From: Vibrio methylphosphonaticus
GTDB taxonomy: Bacteria; Pseudomonadota; Gammaproteobacteria; Enterobacterales; Vibrionaceae
Direction: 5' to 3'
Length of the DNA: 64,000 bases
Assembly: GCF_023634655.1 (NCBI RefSeq)
Contig: NZ_JAMKMS010000016.1
Coordinates: 61,681-125,680, forward strand
The number at the start of each line of letters is the position of its first letter. The first letter of the stretch is position 1. The position numbers and the translations under genes were made by a program. Positions 33,587 through 43,248 of the stretch are shown in pieces. The notes under the pieces were generated by a model, which saw only the letters and a program-made list of their open reading frames with translations, was not told the origin of the DNA and did no database searches.

Positions 33587-35629
33587 CTAAGCACTAATGC
33601 CAGAGTGACGCAGGAGCGCATCAATTTGAGGCTCGCGACCACGGAAGCGTTTAAACAACTCCATTGGCTCTTCACTTCCGCCCATTTCTAAAATGTTATT
33701 CAAGAAGCTTTGCCCGGTTTCTTTGTTAAAGATCCCTTCTTCTTCAAAGCGTGAATACGCATCTGATGAAAGTACTTCCGCCCACAAGTAGCTGTAGTAT
33801 CCCGCGCTGTAACCACCAGCAAAAATATGACTAAAGCTATGGGAAAAGCGGTTCCACTCTAGGCTAGGTAATACCCCAACTTTCGCTTTAACGTTAGCTA
33901 ACGTTTCCAGCACACGCGCACCGATTTCTGGGTCGTATTCCGTATGCAACGTAAAGTCGAACAAGCCGAATTCAAGCTGACGTAAAATAAACATCGCGGA
34001 TTGGAAGTTTTTTGCGGCCAGCATTTTATCTAGCATGGCTTTTGGTAACGGTTCACCCGTTTCATAGTGTCCAGAGATAAACGACAGCGCTTCTTCTTCC
34101 CAACACCAGTTTTCTAAAAATTGGCTTGGCAGCTCAACCGCATCCCAAGGGACGCCATTGATACCAGACACGGCACCGGTTTCAATCTGGGTCAGCATAT
34201 GGTGAATGCCGTGTCCCGTTTCATGGAATAACGTTACGACTTCATCATGAGTAAACAGCGCTGGCTTATCGCCTACCGGCTTATTAAAGTTACATGTTAA
34301 GTAGGCAACAGGCGTTTGCAGCTCGCCCGCAAGATTCGTACGCCTGACTCGGCACTCATCCATCCATGCGCCACCACGTTTGTGCTCTCGCGCATACAGA
34401 TCTAAATAGAAGCTCCCACGCAGCGTATTCGTCGCGTCAAAAATATCAAAAAATCGTACAGACTCATGCCATGTGTCGATGCCCTTGCGCTCTTGTATTT
34501 GCATACCAAATACTCGATTCAACACCTCAAACAACCCCTTCACAACCTTTGCTTCAGGGAAGTACGGGCGCAGCTCTTCATCAGAGAACTGGAACAGGTT
34601 TTGCTTTTGTTTCTCGCTGTAATACGCGATATCCCAAAGGTTAAGTTCCGTCACACCACACTCTTTTTGGGCAAATTGACGCAACTCTTCCACTTCGCGT
34701 TCACCTTGCGGTTTGGCTTTGATCGCTAAGTCGTTTAAAAAACCAAGCACTTGCCCTGGATTTTCAGCCATCTTCGTCGAGAGTGATTTTTCACTAAAGC
34801 TACTAAAACCTAATAAACGCGCAATTTCATGGCGCAACTTAAGCTGCTCAGCAATGAGCTCTGTATTGTCCCACTTTCCTGCAGTTGGCCCACGGTCAGA
34901 CGCGCGTGTGACATAAGCTTCGTAGAGCTCTTTACGCAACGCTTCATTATCACAGTAGGTCATCACTGGAAGGTATGACGGGATATCCAATGTAAGTAGA
35001 TAGCCATCAAGCTCCTTGGATTCGGCAGCCGCTTGCGCGGCAGCTAATGCCGATTCTGGCATTCCTGCGAGCTGTGCTTTATCGGTAATATGTTTGTTCC
35101 AGCCCATCGTGGCATCCAGCACATTATTCGAAAACTGCGAACCTAGCTCAGACATACGCTTACTGATCTCGCCATAACGATGTTGCTCTGCGGCGGGTAA
35201 ACCAATTCCCGACAATTCAAAGTCTCGCAATGAATCTTGAATTGTCTTCTTTTGAGCTTGCGTGAGTGTTGAATACGCATCGCTGGCTTTAATCGTTTTA
35301 TACGCTTCGTACAACCCCTTATGTTGCCCAACCCATGTGCCGTACTCTGACAAGATTGGCAAGCAGCTTTCGTAAGCGTCACGAAGCTCATCGCTATTCA
35401 TCACAGAATTCATGTGGCTGACGGGTGACCATAGACGACTCAAGTGATCGTCAATTTCATCAATCGGTGCAATCACGGAATCCCACGTTGGCGTCTCATT
35501 TTCTGCCAATACTTGATCGATTTTACTGCGGCACGCTTCAATCGCTTGCTCAACAGCCGGTTTTACGTGTTCTGGCTTAATCTGTGAAAAAGGAGGTAAG
35601 TCAGTAAAACTGATTAACGGATTAGACAT
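33587..35629 (-). CDS. prlC: oligopeptidase A
   Basis: M3-family zinc metallopeptidase of the cytoplasm (680 aa, same length as E. coli PrlC). Zinc motif HETGHGIHHM (HExxH) at about residue 470, with the downstream Glu in the WDAVELPSQFLENWCWE block. It degrades small peptides including cleaved signal peptides. Start ATG 35629 (AGGGATG upstream) gives MSNPLISFTDLPPFSQIKPEH; an upstream GTG is rejected. Divergent from rlmJ. Confidence 0.95.
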   Translation of the reverse strand: MSNPLISFTDLPPFSQIKPEHVKPAVEQAIEACRSKIDQVLAENETPTWDSVIAPIDEIDDHLSRLWSPVSHMNSVMNSDELRDAYESCLPILSEYGTWVGQHKGLYEAYKTIKASDAYSTLTQAQKKTIQDSLRDFELSGIGLPAAEQHRYGEISKRMSELGSQFSNNVLDATMGWNKHITDKAQLAGMPESALAAAQAAAESKELDGYLLTLDIPSYLPVMTYCDNEALRKELYEAYVTRASDRGPTAGKWDNTELIAEQLKLRHEIARLLGFSSFSEKSLSTKMAENPGQVLGFLNDLAIKAKPQGEREVEELRQFAQKECGVTELNLWDIAYYSEKQKQNLFQFSDEELRPYFPEAKVVKGLFEVLNRVFGMQIQERKGIDTWHESVRFFDIFDATNTLRGSFYLDLYAREHKRGGAWMDECRVRRTNLAGELQTPVAYLTCNFNKPVGDKPALFTHDEVVTLFHETGHGIHHMLTQIETGAVSGINGVPWDAVELPSQFLENWCWEEEALSFISGHYETGEPLPKAMLDKMLAAKNFQSAMFILRQLEFGLFDFTLHTEYDPEIGARVLETLANVKAKVGVLPSLEWNRFSHSFSHIFAGGYSAGYYSYLWAEVLSSDAYSRFEEEGIFNKETGQSFLNNILEMGGSEEPMELFKRFRGREPQIDALLRHSGISA

Positions 35630-35853
35630 GCAGCATCCCTTTTGAGTTATTGGGTCCTTCACTTTCTCCTAAGAGGATAAGTGAGCGTAATTAATAGATA
35701 AATGTAGGCGACAAGCGGAAAAATCAATAGCGATAAACAACCCTTGCCGCATAGTGTGATTTTAATGATGCACAGTTTTCTGTAGGTTATCTGGGTATCA
35801 GCGCCAGATAGCGTTATAATCCGTGCATTCGACCTTTTAAGTGAGTCTTCATT

Positions 35854-36693
35854 TTGCTGAGCTATCGACACAGTTTCCACGCGGGCAACCACGCCGACGT
35901 CGTCAAACATATAGTACAAAGTCTTATCCTTAATTCCCTAAAAAACAAGGATAAGCCGTTCGTTTATCACGATACTCACTCGGGTGTGGGTCGCTACGAC
36001 CTTACCCATGAGTGGTCAGAAAAAACCGGCGAATATAAGCAAGGCATCGCCCGCATTTGGGGTAGTGCAGATATTCCAGAAGAGATGGCGACTTACATTG
36101 AGTCCATCACTCAGCTTAACAATGACAGCACGCTGCGTTACTACCCTGGCTCTCCTAGAGTGGCACGCGCCCACCTTCGCCCACAAGATCGCATGATGCT
36201 AACGGAACTTCACCCAAGTGACTTCCCATTACTTGAGCAAGAGTTTCACCGTGACCGCCAAGTAAAGATCTTTAAAGAGGATGGCTTTCAACGCCTTAAA
36301 GGTAGCCTACCACCAGCAGAGCGACGCGGTTTGGTTCTAATCGACCCGCCTTACGAACTGGCGAAAGAGTACCGCGATGTCGTCACCGCCATTGCGCAAA
36401 GCTATAAACGCTGGGCAACCGGTATTTATGCTATTTGGTATCCAGTGGTGAATCGTGTCGATATCGAAGACATGATTGAGGGACTGCAAGGCTTAGGCAT
36501 TCGTAAAATCCTGCAAATTGAATTAGGCGTTTCACCAGATACCAATGAGCGCGGCATGACGGCATCAGGGATGATTGTGGTAAACCCTCCGTGGATGCTA
36601 GAGCAGCAGATGAATGCCATCTTGCCTTATCTAAAAGATAAAATCGCCCCAGCAACGGGTCACTGTAAAGTTGAATGGATTGTTCCTGAATAG
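35854..36693 (+). CDS. rlmJ: 23S rRNA (adenine2030-N6)-methyltransferase RlmJ
   Basis: 279-aa methyltransferase. Start is TTG at 35854, giving LSYRHSFHAGNHADVVKHIVQ, the exact family N-terminus (MLSYRHSFHAGNHADV). Other signatures: DTHSGVGRYDL, catalytic DPPYEL (NPPY/DPPY motif) at about residue 165, and the C-terminal MIVVNPPWMLEQQM. Divergently placed from prlC; strong terminator after it. Confidence 0.94.
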   Translation: MLSYRHSFHAGNHADVVKHIVQSLILNSLKNKDKPFVYHDTHSGVGRYDLTHEWSEKTGEYKQGIARIWGSADIPEEMATYIESITQLNNDSTLRYYPGSPRVARAHLRPQDRMMLTELHPSDFPLLEQEFHRDRQVKIFKEDGFQRLKGSLPPAERRGLVLIDPPYELAKEYRDVVTAIAQSYKRWATGIYAIWYPVVNRVDIEDMIEGLQGLGIRKILQIELGVSPDTNERGMTASGMIVVNPPWMLEQQMNAILPYLKDKIAPATGHCKVEWIVPE

Positions 36694-37030
36694 TCGCCAT
36701 TCAATCATCCGTACTTCATAAAGGCGCAGTATCTTATTTTAAAAAGATAAGATGGCGCCTTTTGATGTGGCCTACCAAAAGTAAAAGCATGGCAGCTCAT
36801 AACGAGGCTGAGTGAGCAAAACCCAGCACCTTCTCGGCTTCTTTACCATTAATCGTTATTACTCATAATCAATGCCACTTTTTCCCATTGGCTAAAGTTG
36901 CTAGACTCGATTTATGATAGAGATAGCGATTCTTTAACAAAACATGACGGCTATATTGAGTTCAACGATGCTCACCCCAATGTTCTTGTTATAAACAAAT
37001 CATAAAATTAATCAGCTTTCGGAGAACGTA
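36694..37030 (+). other. intergenic region with rlmJ terminator (36721-36764) and gorA leader
   Basis: AAGGCGC...ATCTTAT pairs with ATAAGAT...GCGCCTT (36721-36760), followed by TTTG: terminator of rlmJ. The rest, about 270 bp before gorA, holds no gene I can support; CGGAGAACGTA is the gorA ribosome binding region. Confidence 0.7.
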
Positions 37031-38386
37031 ATGGCGACTCATTTTGACTATATCTGTATTGGTGGCGGCAGCGGCGGTATTGCATCGGCAAACCGAGCAT
37101 CAATGTACGGTGCTAAAGTTGCGCTAATTGAAGCGCAAGATCTTGGCGGCACTTGCGTCAACGTTGGTTGCGTACCAAAGAAAGTAATGTGGCATGGTGC
37201 TCAAGTGGCAGAAGCCATGAACCTCTACGCCGAAGATTATGGCTTTGATGTTGAAGTAAAAGGCTTTGATTGGAGTAAACTGGTTGAAAATCGTCAAGCC
37301 TACATTGGCCGAATCCATCAGTCTTACGACCGTGTACTTGGTAATAACAAAGTCCATGTCATCAAAGGGTTTGCTAAATTTGTTGATGCTAAAACAGTAG
37401 AAGTTAATGGTGAGCACTATACCGCTGACCACATTCTTATCGCCGTTGGCGGCCGACCAAGCATTCCAAACATCCCAGGTGCTGAGCACGGCATTGATTC
37501 AAACGGTTTCTTTGAGCTTAATGAACAACCAAAACGCGTCGCGGTGATTGGTGCGGGTTATATCGCGGTTGAAATCGCTGGCGTATTGCACGCACTGGGC
37601 ACAGAAACGCATTTGTTCTGCCGTAAAGAATCGCCACTACGTAGCTTCGATCCAATGATCATCGAGACATTAGTTGAAGTGATGAATACCGAAGGTCCAA
37701 CACTGCATACGCACTCAGTACCAAAAGAAGTGGTGAAAGAAGCCGATGGTAGCCTGACTCTCCATCTAGAAAACGGCAACACACAAAACGTTGATCAACT
37801 TATTTGGGCGATTGGCCGTCACCCAGCAACCGATGCCATTAATCTAAGCGCAACTGGCGTTGCAACCAATGACCGTGGTTACATCAAAGTAGATGAATAT
37901 CAAACCACCAATGTTGAAGGCATTTACTGTGTCGGCGATATTATGGAAGGCGGTATCGAGTTAACTCCAGTGGCAGTAAAAGCCGGTCGTCAATTGTCTG
38001 AGCGTCTGTTCAACAACAAGCCTGACGCAAAAATGGATTACGACTTAGTAGCAACCGTGGTCTTTAGCCATCCACCTATTGGTACCATCGGTCTGACAAC
38101 ACAAGAAGCGGAAGCGAAGTACGGCAAAGACAACCTTAAGGTCTACACTTCTGGCTTTACGGCAATGTACACCGCAGTAACGAAGCACCGTCAGCCATGC
38201 AAAATGAAGTTGGTCTGTGCTGGCCCAGAAGAAACCGTCGTGGGTCTTCACGGCATTGGTTTTACTGTCGATGAGATGATTCAAGGTTTTGCTGTTGCAA
38301 TGAAGATGGGCGCAACCAAAGCTGACTTTGATGCGGTTGTGGCTATCCACCCGACCGGCAGTGAAGAATTTGTCACAATGCGTTGA
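37031..38386 (+). CDS. gorA: glutathione-disulfide reductase
   Basis: 451-aa FAD/NADPH disulfide reductase. FAD motif GGGSGGIASANRASMYGAKV, redox-active Cys42/Cys47 in GGTCVNVGCVPKK, NADPH motif VIGAGYIAVEIAGVLHALG and the C-terminal catalytic HPTGSEEFVTMR. Maintains reduced glutathione in the cytoplasm. GGAGAACGTA precedes the ATG; strong terminator follows. Confidence 0.96.
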   Translation: MATHFDYICIGGGSGGIASANRASMYGAKVALIEAQDLGGTCVNVGCVPKKVMWHGAQVAEAMNLYAEDYGFDVEVKGFDWSKLVENRQAYIGRIHQSYDRVLGNNKVHVIKGFAKFVDAKTVEVNGEHYTADHILIAVGGRPSIPNIPGAEHGIDSNGFFELNEQPKRVAVIGAGYIAVEIAGVLHALGTETHLFCRKESPLRSFDPMIIETLVEVMNTEGPTLHTHSVPKEVVKEADGSLTLHLENGNTQNVDQLIWAIGRHPATDAINLSATGVATNDRGYIKVDEYQTTNVEGIYCVGDIMEGGIELTPVAVKAGRQLSERLFNNKPDAKMDYDLVATVVFSHPPIGTIGLTTQEAEAKYGKDNLKVYTSGFTAMYTAVTKHRQPCKMKLVCAGPEETVVGLHGIGFTVDEMIQGFAVAMKMGATKADFDAVVAIHPTGSEEFVTMR

Positions 38387-38401
38387 TTTTTAAAGAATTA
38401 T

Positions 38402-38438
38402 AAAAATGGCTTAAGTGAAAACTTAAGCCATTTTTTTT
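38402..38438 (+). terminator. terminator after gorA
   Basis: AATGGCTTAAGT / ACTTAAGCCATT, loop GAAA, then a T run to 38438. Because the 5' flank is A-rich, it can serve both gorA and the leftward pseudogene. Confidence 0.92.
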
Positions 38439-38466
38439 AGCCTCGTGAACCTGCTCACTAAAAGAG

Positions 38467-39897
38467 CTAAACGAGATCGCGACCATTCGTCGCTATGACT
38501 TTTTTATACCAATAGAATGATTTTTTAGGCGTACGGTTTAAGGTACCACCGCCAACGTTATCGCGGTCGACATAAATAAACCCGTAACGTTTGGTCATTT
38601 CACCAGTTGAAGCAGCAACAAGATCAATACAGCCCCAAGGCGTAAAGCCCATCAAAGGTACACCATCCGTCATTGCGTCATGCATCGCCTTGATGTGCTT
38701 TCGCAGATAATCGATACGGTAATCGTCATTAATCTCACCATTCTCATCAATGCTGTCTTTCGCCCCTAGACCATTCTCAACCAAAAACAGTGGCTTTTGA
38801 TAGCGGTCGTATAGCGTGTTCATGGTGATACGTAACCCCGCAGGATCGATAACCCAGCCCCAGTCACTTGCTGGCAGATGCGGATTTTTAATCGACTTAA
38901 CAACATTCGCAGCGCTGGTATTGCCTTCATTCATATCAGCAGAAGCACAACGAGAGGCGTAATAGCTAAACGAAATGAAGTCGACGGTATTGGCTAAGAT
39001 TTCAAAGTCTTCCTCTTCTGTTTCAAGAACGACGCCTTTTTGATCAAAAACTTTCTGAGCATAGGATGGATAATAGCCACGCGACTGAACATCAATGAAA
39101 AATAGATTTTCGCGATCTTTCTCCATGGCCGTCAATACATCTTCTGGCTTACAAGAGTAAGGGTAGAAATTACCACCAGCCAGCATACAACCCACTTGGT
39201 TTTGCGGATCCACTTTGTGCGCAATCTTAGTGACTAACGCACTCGCCACTAACTCATGGTGAGCCGCTTGGTACTTCACTTGGTCATGATTCTCCCCCTC
39301 TTGAAACAATAGCCCTGCACCAGAAAATGGACTGGCAAGAAGGATGTTAATTTCATTGAAAGTGAGCCAGTACTTAACCAAACCTTTGTATTGTTCAAAG
39401 CAAGTACGAGCATAGCGACTAAAAACTCAATCATTTTACGACTGCGCCACGAGCCATATTCATTCACTAAGTGCATAGGCACATCAAAGTGACATAGTGT
39501 GACTAGCGGCTCAATGTCATATTTTTTACACTCTTCAAATACTCGGCGATAAAAGTCCAGCCCAGCCTGGTTTGGGTCTAATTCATCACCCTTAGGGTAG
39601 ATTCGGCTCCATGCAATCGACATACGGAACACTTTAAAGCCCATTTCAGCAAGCAGTGCAATATCTTCTTTATAGCGATGATAAAAGTCGATCGCATTGT
39701 GGCTAGGGTAAAATTCCTCTTCACTCAATTCAACACGTTCAACTTGACCCAGCTTTATCGGCATACGGTTTTCACCATAAGGAATCATATCGACCGTGGT
39801 TAATCCTTTTCCGCCCGCTTGATGAGCACCTTCTGATTGATTAGCAGCAATTGCACCACCCCATAAGAAGTCATGGGGGAAATTGTATCTCTGACAT
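38467..39897 (-). pseudogene. 6-phospho-beta-glucosidase (GH1), two one-base frameshifts
   Basis: Three pieces together make a ~476-aa GH1 enzyme. The start (ATG 39897, GAGGAC upstream) reads MSEIQFPP then a stop; removing one base from the G5 run 39875-39879 gives FPHDFLWGG and joins AIAANQSEGAHQAGGKG. The next piece runs to EYGSWRSRKMIEF; adding one base to the A5 run 39421-39425 restores FSRYARTCFEQYKGLVKYWLTFNEIN. Catalytic Glu of FNEIN and of FLVENGLGA are present, and KRYGFIYVD supports phospho-sugar specificity. Without a partner PTS gene here. Real decay, phase variation or sequencing error are all possible. Confidence 0.88.
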
Positions 39898-40561
39898 AGT
39901 GTCCTCTAAACAGTTTCAGTCACCTATGCACGCGATGACTTGAATAGTAAATGTTCTAACCGCCACCTCCTCACGATGCGCGATAGGTGCTGCTCTGACT
40001 GTATACTTGGCCTCTATAGTTCAGCGTCTTCTTTTACTACTACTGAATTGTCATCACTGTCATCTTCTGAGATATCTTTAGAACCAAGCATCAACGCCCC
40101 TAACATGTTACCCATAACATTTATAATATAAATGTTATTTCCCACATAATTCCAAAAATGCGATGCCGAACAAGCGAATCCAAAAGATCAAATGGGAGGC
40201 AGTTGTATCCTCGCCATAACTGTTACCACGTTAAATAAAAAAGTACCGTTAGCCCTGCCTGAGCCGAAAATTAATTGATGGCAGTTACGACATCGTATAT
40301 TTGCATGACAGCCCCATGAGATACCGGCTTATTATCCGTTTCTTATTCTTCTATCGGTCATAACTCTAAGCAACATATTGTTCCCCGCTAACGGAGAATC
40401 TGAAGTGCCTCGCATCATCACAAGCGTTACTCACCGTTCCTTACGTTCGACTCGTACTCATTCCTCTCTTTTCCTATAGTTTTTTTCGCTACTAAATAAA
40501 AGAGATGCAGGACGAGCATCTAGGTAGCGACCTCTAGCTAATCAAAAAAAGGAACTCTACA
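39898..40561. other. gene-poor stretch with a possible coding remnant (40018-40190, minus)
   Basis: No intact gene. On the minus strand a frame open from about 40190 to a TAG near 40018 encodes GNNIYIINVMGNMLGALML, then GSKDISEDDSDDN and a charged tail, like the C-terminus of a membrane protein; in a second frame just before it WIRLFGIAFLELCGK also looks coding-like. This may be the frameshifted end of a lost transporter upstream of the broken glucosidase. The remaining ~350 bp to the chitinase start show nothing clear. Confidence 0.35.
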
Positions 40562-42034
40562 ATGAAACCGACTCTTGGGCTCTGCCTGGTCAGTATTATC
40601 AGTGCCCCCACTTTGGCAGTTAACCCCCAACCCGACCCGCAAAACCCAACAGGATACGTATTGCTGCGCTCTGAAGTGATGGCCAGCGAACAAACACAAA
40701 CATCCGACCCTATGTATGCGGTTTGGGCGAATGCACTAGCCACTGCGCCAAATAGCGTGGTCGACTTGATCGATGTAGGAGCTGCGGGTAACCCAAGCAA
40801 CGTTAAAAGAGCAGAACGTGTGTTTCCGCGGAGTGAATGGGATTTTTTAACCCAAATGGCCGCGCCAGAATATACCTATCAACGCTTCTTACAGGCGATT
40901 GGTAAGTTTCCTGCTTTCTGTGGTGATTACAGCGATGGACGTAATGCCGATGCGATTTGTAAGCGCTCTATCGTGACCGCTTTTGCACACTTCTCTCAAG
41001 AAACGGGCTGTCACATTGCCATTGATAATACGTGGGATAACCCACTCGCATTGGAAGAATGGCAGCAAGCACTGGTCCACGTGCGCGAAATGGGTTGGTC
41101 GGAAGGACAACCCGGTTACACCACAGGCTGTGGTCAAAATGATTGGCAAAATAAGCGCTGGCCCTGCTCACCAAACCAAGGCTACTTTGGTCGAGGGGCG
41201 AAGCAACTCTCGTATCACTTCAATTACGGGGCATTTTCTGAAGTGATGTACGACGGTGATGCGACGGTACTCTTAAATAATCCCGCTTTAGTGGCTGACT
41301 CTTGGCTCAACCTTGCCTCCGCTATTTGGTTTTTCTTAACCCCACAAGCACCAAAACCGGCCATGTTACATGTTATTGATCGGACATGGACACCTTCTCA
41401 ACGTGAAGTTGATGCGGGTATTGGCTATGGTTTTGGTACCACCATAAACATCATTAATGGCGGTATCGAGTGTGGTGAACAAAACAAAGATAAAGGACAA
41501 CCCGTTAATCGTATTCGCTATTGGGAGGGACTATCGGCTCACTACCAAATTCCAATTGAAGCCGATGAATCCAATACCTGCTGGCAGCAAACCCCTTATG
41601 GCAGCCTTAACCTCAATGGCGCCACTGATGTGCTATACACCAACTGGGAAGCAAGCTGGAAATACCATGCCGACCGTCCTGGCGGTGTGTCTTTTGAGTG
41701 TCACCTCGTCGGCTATCAAACCGCCTATTCAGCACTGGTTCCCGGTGACTATGAAAAATGTGTCACCAATTTCTTTGGATCTCACGCTAACTGGCCCGAA
41801 GTCCGCATTGTCGATACCATTGATGGTGGCACAGGTGGAGGAGATAACCATGGAGAAGGAACTGATGGCGGTACTCCAACTGGAGCTATACCTTGGGAAG
41901 CGGGCGTCACTAAGGTCAATGTGGGCGATACGGTTAGTCATCAAGGAAAATGTTTTACCGCGAAAAATCCACCTGGCGTCTGGGAAACCCCGACACAATC
42001 TAATTGGTTTTGGGATGAGGTAGCGTGTTCTTAG
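40562..42034 (+). CDS. secreted chitinase, GH19 with C-terminal chitin-binding module
   Basis: 490 aa. Signal peptide MKPTLGLCLVSIISAPTLA; GH19 catalytic domain roughly residues 85-370 with Glu147 in AFAHFSQETGCH (equivalent to the catalytic Glu), GYFGRGAKQLSYHFNYG, and IINGGIECG. A Gly/Asp-rich linker (TGGGDNHGEGTDGGTPTG) leads to a CBM5/12-type module at ~443-490 (IPWEAGVTKVNVGDTVSHQG... with conserved Trp residues). Hydrolyses chitin outside the cell, typical for vibrios. AAAGGAACT precedes the ATG. Confidence 0.92.
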   Translation: MKPTLGLCLVSIISAPTLAVNPQPDPQNPTGYVLLRSEVMASEQTQTSDPMYAVWANALATAPNSVVDLIDVGAAGNPSNVKRAERVFPRSEWDFLTQMAAPEYTYQRFLQAIGKFPAFCGDYSDGRNADAICKRSIVTAFAHFSQETGCHIAIDNTWDNPLALEEWQQALVHVREMGWSEGQPGYTTGCGQNDWQNKRWPCSPNQGYFGRGAKQLSYHFNYGAFSEVMYDGDATVLLNNPALVADSWLNLASAIWFFLTPQAPKPAMLHVIDRTWTPSQREVDAGIGYGFGTTINIINGGIECGEQNKDKGQPVNRIRYWEGLSAHYQIPIEADESNTCWQQTPYGSLNLNGATDVLYTNWEASWKYHADRPGGVSFECHLVGYQTAYSALVPGDYEKCVTNFFGSHANWPEVRIVDTIDGGTGGGDNHGEGTDGGTPTGAIPWEAGVTKVNVGDTVSHQGKCFTAKNPPGVWETPTQSNWFWDEVACS

Positions 42035-42192
42035 CCAAGTATTCGGGCGGTGTTTACACACTGCTCGTTTTCTTTAAACCTAATATGTTGGCGACATACT
42101 AGAAATAATCACACAACTTTTAACAAACACCCCTATCCGTATCCACTTATATTTCTTATAGTTTTCTTTATGCTGTAAGGAGCAATAAACTC

Positions 42193-43209
42193 ATGGACAA
42201 AAAACACATCTTTTTCTTTGACGTCATGCGATGCGTTGCTGCGCTTGCGGTCATTATCATTCACGCATTAGGCCCGTACCGCCATGAACTTGGGCAAATT
42301 CCCATGGGAGAGTGGATCACGGCGATTACATTCAATGGCTTCAGTCGCTGGGCGGTACCGGTATTTATTTTAATTACTGGTGCCTTGATGCTCAATGACA
42401 AACGTCCATTCGATTTGAAGTACTACCTTTCCAGAAGATTGGGGAAGGTATTAATCCCGTTTATTGCTTGGTCGCTGTTTTATGCGTATTTATCCGGATG
42501 GACGATGTCCGGGTTTGATGCCGCAACAGTAAAAGATGTACTGGCGGAGAGTTACCACCACTCCACCTACTACCACCTCGGTTTTTTCTACTACTTTATA
42601 CCGCTCTACGCTGCGATTCCGTTTCTACAAATTTTTGTACGCCGCTATAGCGATAGCGCTCTATATGCGCTGACCGGTGTTTGGTTACTCACAACCTTAT
42701 TGTTTTTAATGCGAATTGACGGGCCTTGGAGCGAACAATTTTGGCTCTATATGGGGCTGCTACCGTTAGGCTACGTCTTATTTCAAAAGCTGCCGATCAA
42801 TAACACTACGGTGATGATTACTCTTATTCTAGGATTAGGAGGAATGGCATTGGGGACTTACATGGTGATTGAAAATAGCATTGCCGCTGACCGTTACTCG
42901 GTTGGACGTTGGTTCTCGTACAAAACGACCAATACCATTCTCGCAGCCAGCATGATTTTTGTTCTGGCAAAAGCCTATGCCGACAAGATCAATGAGTCAT
43001 TCAAAAAAGTGATTAGCGTTGTCAGTCAGCACAGCTTAGGGATCTATATCCTTCACCCTTTATTTTTATGGCCGATGAATGAACTCGCCCTATATCAAGG
43101 TCACCCTATTGTGATGATTCCACTCTGGGTTATGATTAGTGGCAGTTGCGCTCTCTTCACGAGCTGGCTATTGTCTCGCAGCGCGAAAACTCGCTGGTTA
43201 CTGCCTTAA
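42193..43209 (+). CDS. acyltransferase 3 family membrane protein
   Basis: 338-aa protein with about ten membrane segments. Family features: FFFDVMRCVAALAVIIIHALGPY (conserved His), FSRWAVPVFILITGALML, KVLIPFIAWSLFY and SLGIYILHPLFLW near the end. Such proteins O-acetylate surface polysaccharides; similar in style to WecH. Substrate unknown. TAAGGAGC precedes the ATG. Confidence 0.88.
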   Translation: MDKKHIFFFDVMRCVAALAVIIIHALGPYRHELGQIPMGEWITAITFNGFSRWAVPVFILITGALMLNDKRPFDLKYYLSRRLGKVLIPFIAWSLFYAYLSGWTMSGFDAATVKDVLAESYHHSTYYHLGFFYYFIPLYAAIPFLQIFVRRYSDSALYALTGVWLLTTLLFLMRIDGPWSEQFWLYMGLLPLGYVLFQKLPINNTTVMITLILGLGGMALGTYMVIENSIAADRYSVGRWFSYKTTNTILAASMIFVLAKAYADKINESFKKVISVVSQHSLGIYILHPLFLWPMNELALYQGHPIVMIPLWVMISGSCALFTSWLLSRSAKTRWLLP

Positions 43210-43222
43210 GCTATTGCGATAC

Positions 43223-43248
43223 GGGCGCTGGTAAAGCGCCCTATTTAC
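43223..43248 (+). terminator. terminator after the acyltransferase
   Basis: GGGCGCT / AGCGCCC with loop GGTAA, then TATTT. It touches the stop codon of the converging SPOR gene. Confidence 0.65.

Noticed and set aside
41457..42023. 188-aa alternative-frame ORF inside the chitinase gene
   Set aside because: Same-strand shadow of the GH19 frame, which has signal peptide, catalytic and binding motifs.
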